Source of the DNA: Planctomycetota bacterium
GTDB lineage: Bacteria; Planctomycetota; UBA1135; UBA2386
DNA: 64,000 nt
Reading direction: 5' to 3'
NCBI GenBank assembly: GCA_016713175.1
Contig: JADJPQ010000001.1
Coordinates: forward strand, 895,001-959,000
A program made the position numbers and the translations under genes. Each line of letters opens with the position of its first letter. Within the stretch, counting starts at the first letter, position 1. Positions 32,566 to 44,633 of the stretch are shown piece by piece. The notes below the pieces were generated by a model, which was given only the letters and a program-made list of their open reading frames with translations, ran no database searches and was not told the origin of the DNA.

Positions 32566-33154
32566 ACCGACGACCGTCATGGTGCAGGCCGCACGCGGGG
32601 GCGAACGCGGCGCCGTGGCCCTGGTGATCGAACGGTTCACGCCATGGCTGCTGCTGCAGGCGCGCTATCGACTGCGCGGTCGGCTGGAAGCACTGGTTGC
32701 GCCCGAGGATCTGGTGCAGGAGACCTGGTTGATCGCGCTGCCTCGGCTGGCGGACCTCAGGCCGCGCGATGGCCGGTTGACTCCAGTGCTGGTCCGGTTC
32801 CTCGCGACGACCCTGCGGAACCGGTTGCGACAGCAACTCGAACGGCACCTGACCGGGCGACACGCGGCGACCGCATCTGTGGCCGAGGATCGGCTGTTGC
32901 TGGGCACCGTCGGCACCGCCTGCAGTCAGGCGATCGTGCGCGAGCGAGCCGAGCTGTTGTGGCGCGAACTTCGGCAGCTGTCCGAACGCGACCAGGCGGT
33001 CCTGGTGCTGCGTGGCCTCGAGGGGGCACCGTTTGCGGTGGTGGCGAGCGTCCTGCGGATCGACGAGGGCGCGGCGGCGGCGGCCTATCGGCGCGCCTGC
33101 GAGCGGCTACGCGAACGTTTGGATCCGCTGCTCCGCGACGATCTGGACGACTGA
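32555..33154 (+). CDS. ECF-family sigma factor, kinase-linked
   Basis: 199 residues. Region 2 is recognisable from A-P-E-D-L-V-Q-E-T-W-L, with F-L-A-T-T-L-R-N-R-L-R following. Region 4 contains L-S-E-R-D-Q-A-V-L-V-L-R-G-L-E-G and a helix-turn-helix ending in A-Y-R-R-A-C-E-R-L-R. It is an ordinary RpoE-type ECF factor and lacks the Q-P-T-S-L-V-H signature of the other two kinase-linked factors. The start overlaps the kinase gene by 11 bases, so translation is coupled. Unlike the other pairs, here the kinase comes first. The next gene starts 55 bp downstream. Confidence 0.88.
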   Translation: MAAEPTTVMVQAARGGERGAVALVIERFTPWLLLQARYRLRGRLEALVAPEDLVQETWLIALPRLADLRPRDGRLTPVLVRFLATTLRNRLRQQLERHLTGRHAATASVAEDRLLLGTVGTACSQAIVRERAELLWRELRQLSERDQAVLVLRGLEGAPFAVVASVLRIDEGAAAAAYRRACERLRERLDPLLRDDLDD

Positions 33155-33209
33155 TCGGGAGTTGTTCCGGCCCCGGTCGTGAACACCACACCGCGGGGAT
33201 GGTGCGGAC

Positions 33210-35420
33210 ATGAACCGTGGTCCGATGTTCTTTGTCGTGGTCTCGATGGCGGCATCCGCCGCAGCGCAAACACAGTTGTCGTGGCGGCCACATCGGGGCG
33301 TGCAGGCCCAGTTCGTCCCCACTCTGGCGTGGGACGAGGTTCGCGACCGCGTAGTGATGCCCGGAATCACCGGCCGGGGCGGTGCGGCCTTCGAGTGGGA
33401 CGGCACGACCTGGTTCGAACGGCAGGGGATCGGTCCTTCGTTCGAACCTCGGGGGCAGCCGGCGAGCTGCTACGACAGCCGTCGTCGCGCCACGTTCGTG
33501 TTCGGCGCCGGCATCGCCAACGACGAGAGCTGGGCCTGGGATGGCCTCGTCTGGCAGCGTCAACAGCTGGCGCAATCGCCGCCGGGACGGGTGATGCATC
33601 GACTCTGTTTCGATGCCGCGTTGGGGGAAGTCGTGCTGCTGGGTGGACTCTCGCTGATCGGGGCCGGCGCGATCCTGGACGATTGCTGGACCTGGAACGG
33701 CGTGCGCTGGCAGCCGGTCGCCGGCACTTTGCCGCCGCCGCGCCACGGCCACGCCATGGCCTTCGACCGGGCTCGCAGCGAGACCATCGTGTTCGGCGGC
33801 TACGGCGACACCACGCGGGGCCCGCTGTTCCTCGCCGACACCTGGGCGTTTGCCGGTGGCGTGTGGCGGCAGGTTGCGTCCACCGGACCGTCGGGTCGTT
33901 ACGGTGCCGCGGCGGCGTTCGACCGCGGTACGGGCACGATTGCACTGTTCGGCGGTCAGAATGCGTTCACCCTTGCCGACACCTGGGAGTGGAACGGAAC
34001 GAACTGGCGCCGGATCGCCACCACCTCGACGCCGGGGCCGCGACTCGACGCGGCGATGGTCGAGTCGCCGACCGGCCGCCCAATCATGTTCGGTGGCTCG
34101 GACCACGACTTTCCCCGTTCGGATCTGTGGCAACGCGACGGCACTGGCTGGACGCGGCTGCACGATGACCTGGCGCCGGCGCACCGCACCTACACGGCGA
34201 TGGCCTACGACCTGGCGCGCAACTCGGCGGTGCTGTTCGGCGGTCGGCTGACCGACGTGCCGCTGGGGGATACCTGGTTGCGGTCGTCCGGTCGCTGGCA
34301 GAAGCAGGCACCGGCGAATTCGCCATCGCGCCGCGCGTTCCTGGCCATGGCCTACGACATCGGGCGCGCGCGCACGGTCCTGTTCGGTGGTCTGGGAGTC
34401 GGTCCGTTGGATGACACGTGGGAGTGGAACGGCGTCGACTGGCGCTCGATCGCCACGCCAGTGCGGCCGTCGGCGCGCGAACTGCACGCCATGTGCTGGG
34501 ATCCGCTGACCGGCACCGTGCTGCTGTTCGGCGGTCAGTCACTTGGCGAGACCTTGCTGGGCGACACCTGGTTGTTTGACGGCAACACCTGGCGGGACGT
34601 GCCCGGTCCTGGACCGTCGCCGCGAGTCGGCGCCAGCCTGGCGACCGATCTGCCGAGGTTGCAACCGCTCATGTTCGGCGGCGCGACGGAGGTCAACGGT
34701 ACCCGCGCCGTCGTCGACGACACCTGGCGTTGGACCGGCGCGGCGTGGGGTCTGGCCAGGCCGTTGGCGGCGCCGGCAGCGCGCGCGTTTGCTTCGCTTG
34801 CTTACGACTGGCGCAACGGCGAGCTGCTGCTTCACGGCGGCACAACGTTGGGGCGAAATGGCATGGGGTTCGCCGACAGTTGGACCTGGGATGGAGCCAT
34901 CTGGTCGCCTGTGGTGCTGGCAGGGGCTCCCGCCATCGCCTTGCAACCGATGGTCTATCACGTTGCCGACCAGCAGTTCTTGACCGGATTCGGGATGAAC
35001 GGCCAGTTGTTCCTGCCGGAACCGATGGTCGTCAGCACCGGGCCCGCAGCGGCGACCGCACGCTATGGCACCGCCTGCGGCTCGGCGCCGGAGCTGCTTG
35101 CCGATGACGCGGTGCCTGGCCGCCGGCTGGCGCTGGAAATGCGCGGCGCGCCCCCGGCGGCGCCGGCGTTGTTCCTGTGGTCGATCGCACGCGCGAACGT
35201 GCCCATTGGCGGTGGTTGCGCGCTGCAGGTCGCGTTGCCGGCGGTGTCGCAACTGGCGATCGCCAATGCCGGCGGTGTGGCGTTCGCGGCCACCGACCTG
35301 GCGGCGATCCCGGCCCTGCGCGGTGCCGTGCTGACGGCGCAGGCCGCGGTCATCGACGGCGGTAGCGGCCCGTTTGGCGTGGCGGTGAGCCGAGGCGTCG
35401 AATGCCGGATCGGCGATTGA
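33210..35420 (+). CDS. Secreted Kelch-repeat surface protein 1
   Basis: 736 residues with a signal peptide (MNRGPMFFVVVSMAASAAAQ). The body contains many Kelch-type blades with a repeating D-T-W-x-W-x-G/N-x-x-W and V/L-F-G-G. There are roughly ten or more, enough for one or two propellers. The last ~115 residues are the beta-rich tail found on several exported proteins of this window (starts R-Y-G-T-A-C-G-S). The paralogue at 35451 follows in tandem. Bacterial Kelch proteins can bind sugars or serve as scaffolds; no enzyme motif (such as galactose oxidase Cu ligands) is clear. It lies 55 bp behind the kinase-sigma pair on the same strand. Confidence 0.85.
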   Translation: MNRGPMFFVVVSMAASAAAQTQLSWRPHRGVQAQFVPTLAWDEVRDRVVMPGITGRGGAAFEWDGTTWFERQGIGPSFEPRGQPASCYDSRRRATFVFGAGIANDESWAWDGLVWQRQQLAQSPPGRVMHRLCFDAALGEVVLLGGLSLIGAGAILDDCWTWNGVRWQPVAGTLPPPRHGHAMAFDRARSETIVFGGYGDTTRGPLFLADTWAFAGGVWRQVASTGPSGRYGAAAAFDRGTGTIALFGGQNAFTLADTWEWNGTNWRRIATTSTPGPRLDAAMVESPTGRPIMFGGSDHDFPRSDLWQRDGTGWTRLHDDLAPAHRTYTAMAYDLARNSAVLFGGRLTDVPLGDTWLRSSGRWQKQAPANSPSRRAFLAMAYDIGRARTVLFGGLGVGPLDDTWEWNGVDWRSIATPVRPSARELHAMCWDPLTGTVLLFGGQSLGETLLGDTWLFDGNTWRDVPGPGPSPRVGASLATDLPRLQPLMFGGATEVNGTRAVVDDTWRWTGAAWGLARPLAAPAARAFASLAYDWRNGELLLHGGTTLGRNGMGFADSWTWDGAIWSPVVLAGAPAIALQPMVYHVADQQFLTGFGMNGQLFLPEPMVVSTGPAAATARYGTACGSAPELLADDAVPGRRLALEMRGAPPAAPALFLWSIARANVPIGGGCALQVALPAVSQLAIANAGGVAFAATDLAAIPALRGAVLTAQAAVIDGGSGPFGVAVSRGVECRIGD

Positions 35421-35450
35421 TTGCATCCCCGTGTTTGTCGGAGATCGAAA

Positions 35451-37592
35451 GTGAACAAGCATTTCGTGTGTGCGGCCGTTCTCTCTGTTCCGCTGGCGGC
35501 GCAGCAGACCTGGGTCCCGGTCGCGGAGGAGGGCCTTCCCGGAATCGGCATCACCGAGGCGCCATTGCGGCCCCGGCTGGTCAATGCCTCGGCGTTCGCC
35601 GCCGGCTATGGCATCGAGGCCACGGTGACGCAGTTCGATGGCGCGGCGTGGCGCTTGCGTCACGATCTGGCACCGCCCGTGGTCAATCTCGCATCCTCCA
35701 TCGTCTGGGATCCGGTGGCGCGCCGGGCCGTGGCGCATTGTTCGCGGGTCACGCCGGCCGGAATCGGCGACGCCACGACGATCGCCACTTTCGACGGTGA
35801 GACCTGGTCGGTGCTGGCGACGACGAACCCACCAGCGCCGCGGTCGCTGCCGGCCTTCGGCCAGGATGGCATCGGCGGGCGCATGTTGCTGTTTGGCGGC
35901 GACGTGCTGCGCGATCGGCAGCGGCAGGTGTTCGACGAAACCTGGGCGCTCAGCGGTGGGGTCTGGACGCAATTGTCGCCGGTGCACGCGCCGACGCCAC
36001 GAGCGGGCGCGACCATGGTCTTCGATCCGATCCGCGGCCGGCTCGTGCTGTTCGGTGGCCTCGGGCTCAGCGCCGAACTCGCGGACACCTGGGAATGGGA
36101 CGGCAGCGACTGGCAACAGGTGGCTACGCCGGTCGCGCCGCCGGCGCGCACGCGCGCGGCGATGGGTTGGCATGCCGGCAGTCAGCGTGTCGTGTTGTTT
36201 GGCGGCACGGTGGGCACCGTTGCCGGCGAACGTCGCGACGCCTTTGCGTTCGATGGCAGTTCCTGGACGCCGTTGTCGGTCCCGCCGTCACTGCCGGTGC
36301 TCGAGATTCCGCAATTGTTGCGCGACGGCAATGACCTGCTGTTGACCGGACGACCCCGCGGCGGCGAAGCGGTGCAGACCTGGCGTTGGGACGGTAGCAG
36401 CTTCACGGCGGCGAGCCCAGGCAGCGGCCTCACGGCGCGGTTCCTTCCGGCAGTGGCATGGGACGACGCCCACGGCGAGCTGATCCGCTTCGGGGGCAAG
36501 GAGTTGAACGCCGGCGTCTGGCATCAGGACACCTGGCTGTGGTCGCCGACTTCGGGTTGGCGCCTGGCGCAACCCGCCACCGTACCGCCACCGCGCGACA
36601 TGGCGGCGATGGTCCACGATCCGTTGCGCGGCGAGGTGTTGATGTTCGGAGGCCGCAACGGCTCAGGTGAGCTGGCCGACACCTGGATCTGGAACGGCGT
36701 CGATTGGCAGCAACGCGCGACCGCCGTCACGCCGGCGGCCCGCACCCGCCCCGGCATCGCGTTCCATCCGATGCGCGGCACGGTCCTGATGCATGGTGGT
36801 GACGCGGCGAACGACACCTGGAGCTGGGATGGCGCGAATTGGACGCCGCTGGCCACGGGCGGCAGCACCCTGACCGGGGCCGCATCGATGGCGTGGGATC
36901 CACGGCTGGCGATCATGCTGCTCCTCGTCGACCGCCTGCCGGTGTCGTCGGTGTTCCAGTTGACCGGCAACAGCTGGTCGGCGGCGCCGCCGGTGCCGGC
37001 CCGGCTGTTCGCGATCGCCTGGGATCCCGTGGCTTCGCGGATCGCCGGCTTCTGGTCACAGCGCTACGACTTCACCGGTTCGGCCTGGGTCGCGACCGGG
37101 GAGAACGGGCTCGGCAGCATCTACGTCACCGCACCTTCGCTGGGGCGGATGCTGGCGCCGTACGGTCTGTCGGCCGCCACTTCGGTGTTCGTGTCGACGC
37201 CGACGCCAGCGTCGCACTCGCACTACGGCAGTGCGTGCGCGACGACCGCATCACCGCGCCTCACGCTCGCTCGCCGGCCGCAGCTCGGTACCACCGCCGA
37301 GTTCGAACTCGACACCGGTGCGGCCGGCGCGCCGTGGTGGCTGGTGATGGGTCTGCAGGCCGTCGATCGACCGTTGGCTGGCACCTGTCGCGACCACGTC
37401 GGAACGGTCGTCGCGATCCTGAACGGAACGGCCGCCGGCGATGGCTACGCGACGACCACCGTCGCGGTCCCGCCGATTGCGGCCTTGGCTGGCGTGGCGG
37501 TGCAGCAACAACTGTGGACGTTGCAGCCGGTGGCCGGCGGTGGGTTCGGTTGGGCGCTGTCGCGCGGCCTGCAAGCACGGCTTGGCGACTGA
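35451..37592 (+). CDS. Secreted Kelch-repeat surface protein 2
   Basis: 713 residues, starting at a GTG with GGAG upstream. The signal V-N-K-H-F-V-C-A-A-V-L-S-V-P-L-A-A-Q follows. The body has Kelch blades with D-T-W-x-W and V/L-M/L-F-G-G motifs as in its tandem neighbour. The tail starts Y-G-S-A-C-A-T and has the same C-terminal beta-rich layout. A 30-base upstream TTG would extend the N-terminus by ten charged residues and is rejected. The pair probably arose by tandem duplication. Only 30 bp lie between the genes, so they are likely cotranscribed. Confidence 0.84.
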   Translation: MNKHFVCAAVLSVPLAAQQTWVPVAEEGLPGIGITEAPLRPRLVNASAFAAGYGIEATVTQFDGAAWRLRHDLAPPVVNLASSIVWDPVARRAVAHCSRVTPAGIGDATTIATFDGETWSVLATTNPPAPRSLPAFGQDGIGGRMLLFGGDVLRDRQRQVFDETWALSGGVWTQLSPVHAPTPRAGATMVFDPIRGRLVLFGGLGLSAELADTWEWDGSDWQQVATPVAPPARTRAAMGWHAGSQRVVLFGGTVGTVAGERRDAFAFDGSSWTPLSVPPSLPVLEIPQLLRDGNDLLLTGRPRGGEAVQTWRWDGSSFTAASPGSGLTARFLPAVAWDDAHGELIRFGGKELNAGVWHQDTWLWSPTSGWRLAQPATVPPPRDMAAMVHDPLRGEVLMFGGRNGSGELADTWIWNGVDWQQRATAVTPAARTRPGIAFHPMRGTVLMHGGDAANDTWSWDGANWTPLATGGSTLTGAASMAWDPRLAIMLLLVDRLPVSSVFQLTGNSWSAAPPVPARLFAIAWDPVASRIAGFWSQRYDFTGSAWVATGENGLGSIYVTAPSLGRMLAPYGLSAATSVFVSTPTPASHSHYGSACATTASPRLTLARRPQLGTTAEFELDTGAAGAPWWLVMGLQAVDRPLAGTCRDHVGTVVAILNGTAAGDGYATTTVAVPPIAALAGVAVQQQLWTLQPVAGGGFGWALSRGLQARLGD

Positions 37593-37723
37593 GTCGTTGC
37601 CCACCTGCCGCCACGAATCGGCGTCGACGGTTCGTCGATCTCGGTCTGGGACCCAGGCGAACTGCGCGAGCACAGCGGATTCACCCTCGCCGAGTCGAGT
37701 TCCGGCACCCGTAGCGCCGCCGG

Positions 37724-38977
37724 TCACTGGATCATCGTGCGTTGCGTGGCGCTGACGTGGCCGACGCCGAGCGTCACCGGATCGATGGTCAGGAACGCCG
37801 TCAGGATCGGTGAGCCGACGAACATCGGATCATTCGGGATCACCAGGTGCGCCGTGCCCATGCCGTTGCCGTCCAGCAGACCGACGTAGCCGGCGGCGGC
37901 GGGGGCGCCGGCGTCGAGGAACGTGCCGTAGAACAGCGAGTCCATCCGCAGGCCGATGCCGCGGCCACCGGGCAGTGCGATGCCGCCGAGTTGCGTCGAG
38001 GATGCGGCCAGGTACATCGCGCCCGGCGCCATCGGCGCGTGCAGCAACGAGCGGAGCGTCGCGCCAGGGGTGGCGATAGGTGTCGAAACCGTCGGCGCCG
38101 GACCGGTGGCCGTCGCGTGCAGGATCACGCCGGCGGAGGTACAGGTCCACCAGACCGAAGTGCCATCGGCGCTGACCGTGATGTCGGTCGGCTCCGGTTC
38201 ACCCATGCTGATCAGGGTCAGGTCGCGCCGCGCCGGCGCGTACTTCCAGACGCGGTTCTGGCCGCCGCGTGAGCCGGGAACACCCGGCGTCGGCACTTCG
38301 GTGAAGTACAGATTGCCGAGACCATCGGCCGCGATGCCGGTCGGCCGCGCCAGGCCGCGCAGAGCCGGCGCGACGACTCCGGTGGCGGCGGTGCGGCGCA
38401 GGATCACCCCGGCCGTCCGACAGGTCCACCACAGGTCGCCGTCCGGAGTCGCGGCGACGTCGACCGGTTCGGGTTCGCCCAAGTTCACCGTGGTGGTGGT
38501 CATGCCGGCCAGGCTGGCGACCGAATTGCGGCCGCCCATCGTTCCCGGCACGCCGGGAGTCGGCACCAGCGTGAACACCACGGTGCCGTCGGCCAACGCG
38601 GTGATGCCGGTGGGGCTCTCGAGCATCCGCACGAGTGGCGCCACGGTGCCACCGGAGCGGCGCAGGATCACGCCGGCCGAACGGCAGGTCCACAGCAGAT
38701 CGCCGCCGGGCAGCATCGCCAGATTCAGCGGTTCGGGTTCGCCCATGTTGACGGTGGTGATGGCGCCGGTCATGGGATCGAGCGCCGCGATCCGATTGCG
38801 GCCACCCATCGTTCCGGGCACGCCGGGGGTCGGCACTTCGGAGAAGTAGACGAGGCCGCCCGGCGCCAGCAGGATGCCGGTCGGCCGTTCGAGGTTGGCG
38901 GCGGCGCGTTCGACGCGCCAGGTCTGGGCGACGGCGCTGGCCGTCAAGAAGCAGATCAGGGTGAGGTTTCGAGGCAT
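37724..38977 (-). CDS. Secreted NHL/Vgb-like propeller protein with three near-identical repeats
   Basis: 417 residues with a signal peptide (MPRNLTLICFLTASAVAQ). Three repeats of about 88 residues each follow. They carry the same order of motifs: P-T-G-I, then V-P-T-P-G-V-P-G-T/S, G-G-R/Q-N, G-E-P-E-P and W-T-C-R-S-A-G-V-I-L. The pattern resembles virginiamycin B lyase-like or NHL propellers. A C-terminal beta domain of ~110 residues, with I-P-N-D-P-M-F-V-G-S near its end, matches the shared tail. High repeat identity suggests recent duplication inside the gene. The start is the ATG at 38977; the longer frame upstream lacks signal character. Confidence 0.78.
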   Translation of the reverse strand: MPRNLTLICFLTASAVAQTWRVERAAANLERPTGILLAPGGLVYFSEVPTPGVPGTMGGRNRIAALDPMTGAITTVNMGEPEPLNLAMLPGGDLLWTCRSAGVILRRSGGTVAPLVRMLESPTGITALADGTVVFTLVPTPGVPGTMGGRNSVASLAGMTTTTVNLGEPEPVDVAATPDGDLWWTCRTAGVILRRTAATGVVAPALRGLARPTGIAADGLGNLYFTEVPTPGVPGSRGGQNRVWKYAPARRDLTLISMGEPEPTDITVSADGTSVWWTCTSAGVILHATATGPAPTVSTPIATPGATLRSLLHAPMAPGAMYLAASSTQLGGIALPGGRGIGLRMDSLFYGTFLDAGAPAAAGYVGLLDGNGMGTAHLVIPNDPMFVGSPILTAFLTIDPVTLGVGHVSATQRTMIQ

Positions 38978-39087
38978 CGGAGTTCCAGGCCGGGATGCGG
39001 CCAACAGGGCAGGTGGCGCTGCTACTCCTGGTGTTCCTGCAGTTCGTTGGAACTTTCGGAAGACGTCGTGCGAAAATCGGCAACGAT

Positions 39088-39975
39088 ATGGAACGTGTCG
39101 TCCGGTTGGATTCGTTCTGGAGCTGGTTGCCGGCCTTCCGGGTCGTCGCCGAAACCGCCCATCTGCCCACGGCCGCTCGCACGCTCGGCGTCGGTCCCTC
39201 GGCGCTGTCCCGCTCGGTCCGGCTGCTGGAGTCACGGCTGGGCAGCGCGCTGTTCGAACGGCGCAATCGAAGGCTGGTGTTGACGAGAGCGGGCGAACAG
39301 TTCCTGGTGGCCACCAGGGATGCGATGCGCCGCGTCGACGACGGTGTCGAGGCACTGCGCGATCCGGAGCCGCATGGACCGTTGCGCGTGGCCGCGGTCG
39401 CCGCCGCCGCCGCGCCGTTGGTGCTGCCGGCCGTCCAGGAGGTGGTGCGTCGATGGCCCGGGCTGGCCCCGGATCTGCTGGCGGTCGATGCGCGGGTGCA
39501 GCCGCGTCTGCTCACGGGCGACGTCGACCTCGCGATCGTCCATGCCGCGGATCCGGCTGCCGGCGTCGACGTCGTGCGCCTCGGCGAACTGGCGCGCAGC
39601 GTCTGGTGTGGGCGGCGACACCCGCTGGTCCGCCGCCGTCGGCTGCAGGCGGCGGATCTGGCGAAGAGTGCCTTCGTCGTGCCCACCGCCGGTGCCGGTG
39701 CCGCGGTCGCGGACGGTTGGCCGACGTCGTGGCCGCGCCATGTGGCGATGCGGGTCGAGCAGCTGCGGATCGGCGCCGAAGTGTGTGCCGCTGGCGAACT
39801 GCTGGCGGTGCTGCCGGATCACTTCGCCGAGCACGCGGCGCCGCGATTGCATCGCTTGCCGCTGTCCGGCCTGTCGCCGGTGCCGTTGCTCGCCGTGCGG
39901 CGCACGAAGCTCTCTGCCGGTGTCGATGCGGTGGCCGCCGTGATCGCCGCGGTCCGGCGTCGCCTCGTCCGCTGA
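39088..39975 (+). CDS. LysR-type transcriptional regulator
   Basis: 295 residues. The N-terminal winged helix-turn-helix is clear: T-A-A-R-T-L-G-V-G-P-S-A-L-S-R-S-V-R-L-L-E, then G-S-A-L-F-E-R-R, and L-T-R-A-G. The rest reads as the periplasmic-binding-like effector domain. It should bind DNA near its own promoter and respond to a small ligand. It is divergent from the repeat-propeller gene at 38977, separated by 110 bp, the classic position for a LysR regulator of the divergent gene; this makes the propeller gene its likely target. The ATG at 39088 fits the first helix. Confidence 0.88.
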   Translation: MERVVRLDSFWSWLPAFRVVAETAHLPTAARTLGVGPSALSRSVRLLESRLGSALFERRNRRLVLTRAGEQFLVATRDAMRRVDDGVEALRDPEPHGPLRVAAVAAAAAPLVLPAVQEVVRRWPGLAPDLLAVDARVQPRLLTGDVDLAIVHAADPAAGVDVVRLGELARSVWCGRRHPLVRRRRLQAADLAKSAFVVPTAGAGAAVADGWPTSWPRHVAMRVEQLRIGAEVCAAGELLAVLPDHFAEHAAPRLHRLPLSGLSPVPLLAVRRTKLSAGVDAVAAVIAAVRRRLVR

Positions 39976-39983
39976 TGACCGGT

Positions 39984-40442
39984 TCAGGCCGGGTACGGCC
40001 GGACCGCCGGTGCGGCCAGCACGGCCAGCGGCACCAGACCGAGTTCGGCGACGGCGATGGCCTGAGCCAGGCCGAGCAGCGTGGCGGTCACCATCGGGCC
40101 CAGCCGGTCGGCGTGGTGCAGGTTGGCGCCGATGTGCGCGACGCTGGCGACCAGCAACAGGCCGGCGATCGCCCAGGTGTACCGCCACGCCCGCCAGCAG
40201 GCGGCATGCAGTTGCTGCGCGGCGCGTTCATCCACCGCACGACCGCGCCATCGGGCGAACGCCGCCTGCAGCAACGCGCCCGGCGTCGCGGTGACGAGGA
40301 AGCCGGCGAGGCCGAATGCGGCGATCAGCGCGAGCGTTTGCAGATGCAGCGGCGCGATCGCGCGCAGATGCCAACCGTCGGCCATGGCCGAGCCGGCGAA
40401 CAGGACAAGGGCGGCGCCGACGATCCGGTGACCAAGTCGCAT
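39984..40442 (-). CDS. Small membrane protein of unknown function
   Basis: 152 residues. The first ~20 residues form either a signal peptide or a membrane helix (R-I-V-G-A-A-L-V-L-F-A-G-S-A-M-A). Three further hydrophobic segments follow, at about 35-58, 92-110 and 117-147. A superficial likeness to MotA/ExbB-type segments is seen in the last hydrophobic stretch, but the pattern is too weak to name. It converges with the LysR gene (8 bp) and lies 87 bp downstream of the AlbA_2 gene on the same strand. Confidence 0.6.
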   Translation of the reverse strand: MRLGHRIVGAALVLFAGSAMADGWHLRAIAPLHLQTLALIAAFGLAGFLVTATPGALLQAAFARWRGRAVDERAAQQLHAACWRAWRYTWAIAGLLLVASVAHIGANLHHADRLGPMVTATLLGLAQAIAVAELGLVPLAVLAAPAVRPYPA

Positions 40443-40529
40443 GCTGGTTGCCTCCGGCCGTTGCTATCGGCTGGAAGGCGTCCAGGACTGCAGGCGTTGG
40501 TCCGATTGGCCAGCGGGGCGCGACGTTCG

Positions 40530-41801
40530 TCAGGCCTCGTGCTGCGCGCCGAAGATGGTCAAGCGGACCGCCTGGCCGATGCGCCGCAGGACGGGCCGGC
40601 GTCCGCTCAAGCGTTCGCTGTCCCGCACCAGGTTGAGGAACCCTTCCCCGCGGGACTCCATGAAGCTCGTGCCGGTGATCGGGCTGACGTAGTCGCGCAG
40701 GAACCCGGCGAGCAGCTGGTTGCGCCGGATGGGCTGGCATCCGGCGTACAGGTTCTCTTCGGTCAAGGTGTTGTGCAATCCGCCCGGATTCTGGATTTCC
40801 ACGCGGTCCGGAAACAGACGGACCAGGATCTGGGAACCGGTGATCTCGTAGTCGCGATGCACCACGGCGTTGACCACGGCTTCCTGCAGCGCCGTGTCGA
40901 CATAAGCGGGCAGGTCGCGGCGGCCAAACGCCTCCTTGCGCGAGACGGTCGCGATCAACGGCGAACTCTTCAGGTAGCGCAACACCTGATCGAGTTGCTC
41001 GGGCAACGGGCCGACGACGCGTTTGCTGTCCGCAGTGTCGCCGTCGGCAACCGGGGTCCGGTAGGACGCGATGTCGATGAACGAACCCCCGAGCCACCGA
41101 TCCGGTGCTTCGGCGAACAACAACACGCCGAGGTTGGTCGGTCGCGGTCCGTCGCCGACCCGGATGGCCAGCTTCAGGTTGAGCAGCCAACGTTCGCGGT
41201 CGGCGGGGTCGATGCGGCCCAGGTCGCCAAATCGTTGTCGCAAGTACCGATCGACGCGGACTTCGTCGATTGCCGTCATCGGCGTCCCCGGCGTCGGTCG
41301 TTCCTCGAATGGCAGCGTCAGTCCGCGCTCCGCGAGCAGGCGACCGAGCTGCTCGGCGGGTATGGGATGACGATGCGAACCAATGCGCTTCAAGAACCGC
41401 CCGTCGGTCGTCTGATGCACGTAGTAGCGCGCGGGCGACACCTCGACCACCAGGCATGACTTCGGCGAACCATCGGGTCCGGGGAGATGAACCCAATCCA
41501 GAGTCGGCTCGATTGCGGGTCGGGCGCCCTGCAACGCGGCGTTCACCACCAACTGCTCGAGCAGGTCGCGGCGGTCCGTGGCGACGCCCGAGGGCACGCC
41601 ATCGCGAGTCACGCCCAGTACCACTTTGCCGCCCTGAGTGTTGGCCATGCTGACCAGCACTTCGGCGAGTTCCCGCGAGGCTTTGCCCGGGTCTGACCCG
41701 AGACGGACCTGATCGCCGTGGAAGAGGATCTCCTTGAATTCGATCCGAGTGTCTTCGCCTGCGGCGATCTCGGTCAGCAGGGTTGCGATGTCGAGTTCCA
41801 T
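40530..41801 (-). CDS. AlbA_2-domain ATP-binding protein (putative transcriptional regulator type)
   Basis: 423 residues. The N-terminal AlbA_2 (Schlafen-like AAA_4) domain is clear from E-F-K-E-I-L-F-H-G and S-M-A-N-T-Q-G-G-K-V-V-L-G-V. The C-terminal half has the HATPase_c-like part with E-A-V-V-N-A-V-V-H-R-D-Y and V-E-I-Q-N-P-G-G-L. Proteins with this pair act in transcriptional control or stress defence, and some are linked to phage defence; the exact role here is unknown. The ATG at 41801 was chosen; an ATG 14 residues upstream is possible. It follows the sigma-kinase pair by 77 bp on the same strand and may be cotranscribed. Confidence 0.82.
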   Translation of the reverse strand: MELDIATLLTEIAAGEDTRIEFKEILFHGDQVRLGSDPGKASRELAEVLVSMANTQGGKVVLGVTRDGVPSGVATDRRDLLEQLVVNAALQGARPAIEPTLDWVHLPGPDGSPKSCLVVEVSPARYYVHQTTDGRFLKRIGSHRHPIPAEQLGRLLAERGLTLPFEERPTPGTPMTAIDEVRVDRYLRQRFGDLGRIDPADRERWLLNLKLAIRVGDGPRPTNLGVLLFAEAPDRWLGGSFIDIASYRTPVADGDTADSKRVVGPLPEQLDQVLRYLKSSPLIATVSRKEAFGRRDLPAYVDTALQEAVVNAVVHRDYEITGSQILVRLFPDRVEIQNPGGLHNTLTEENLYAGCQPIRRNQLLAGFLRDYVSPITGTSFMESRGEGFLNLVRDSERLSGRRPVLRRIGQAVRLTIFGAQHEA

Positions 41802-41878
41802 CTCGTGCCCTTGCAGGATATGACGATCGCGCGCAGCCGTCATCAACCGGACACGAATCGGCGAACCGGCGGAGCGCT

Positions 41879-44629
<2,751 letters not shown>

Positions 44630-44633
<4 letters not shown>

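Noticed and set aside
38200..38900. Regular DNA repeats that could suggest a CRISPR-like array
   Set aside because: The period is ~265 bp and the repeats are in frame; they encode the repeated propeller protein.
39984..40442. MotA/ExbB assignment for the small membrane protein
   Set aside because: Only one hydrophobic stretch is vaguely similar, and the conserved loop and charged residues are not seen.
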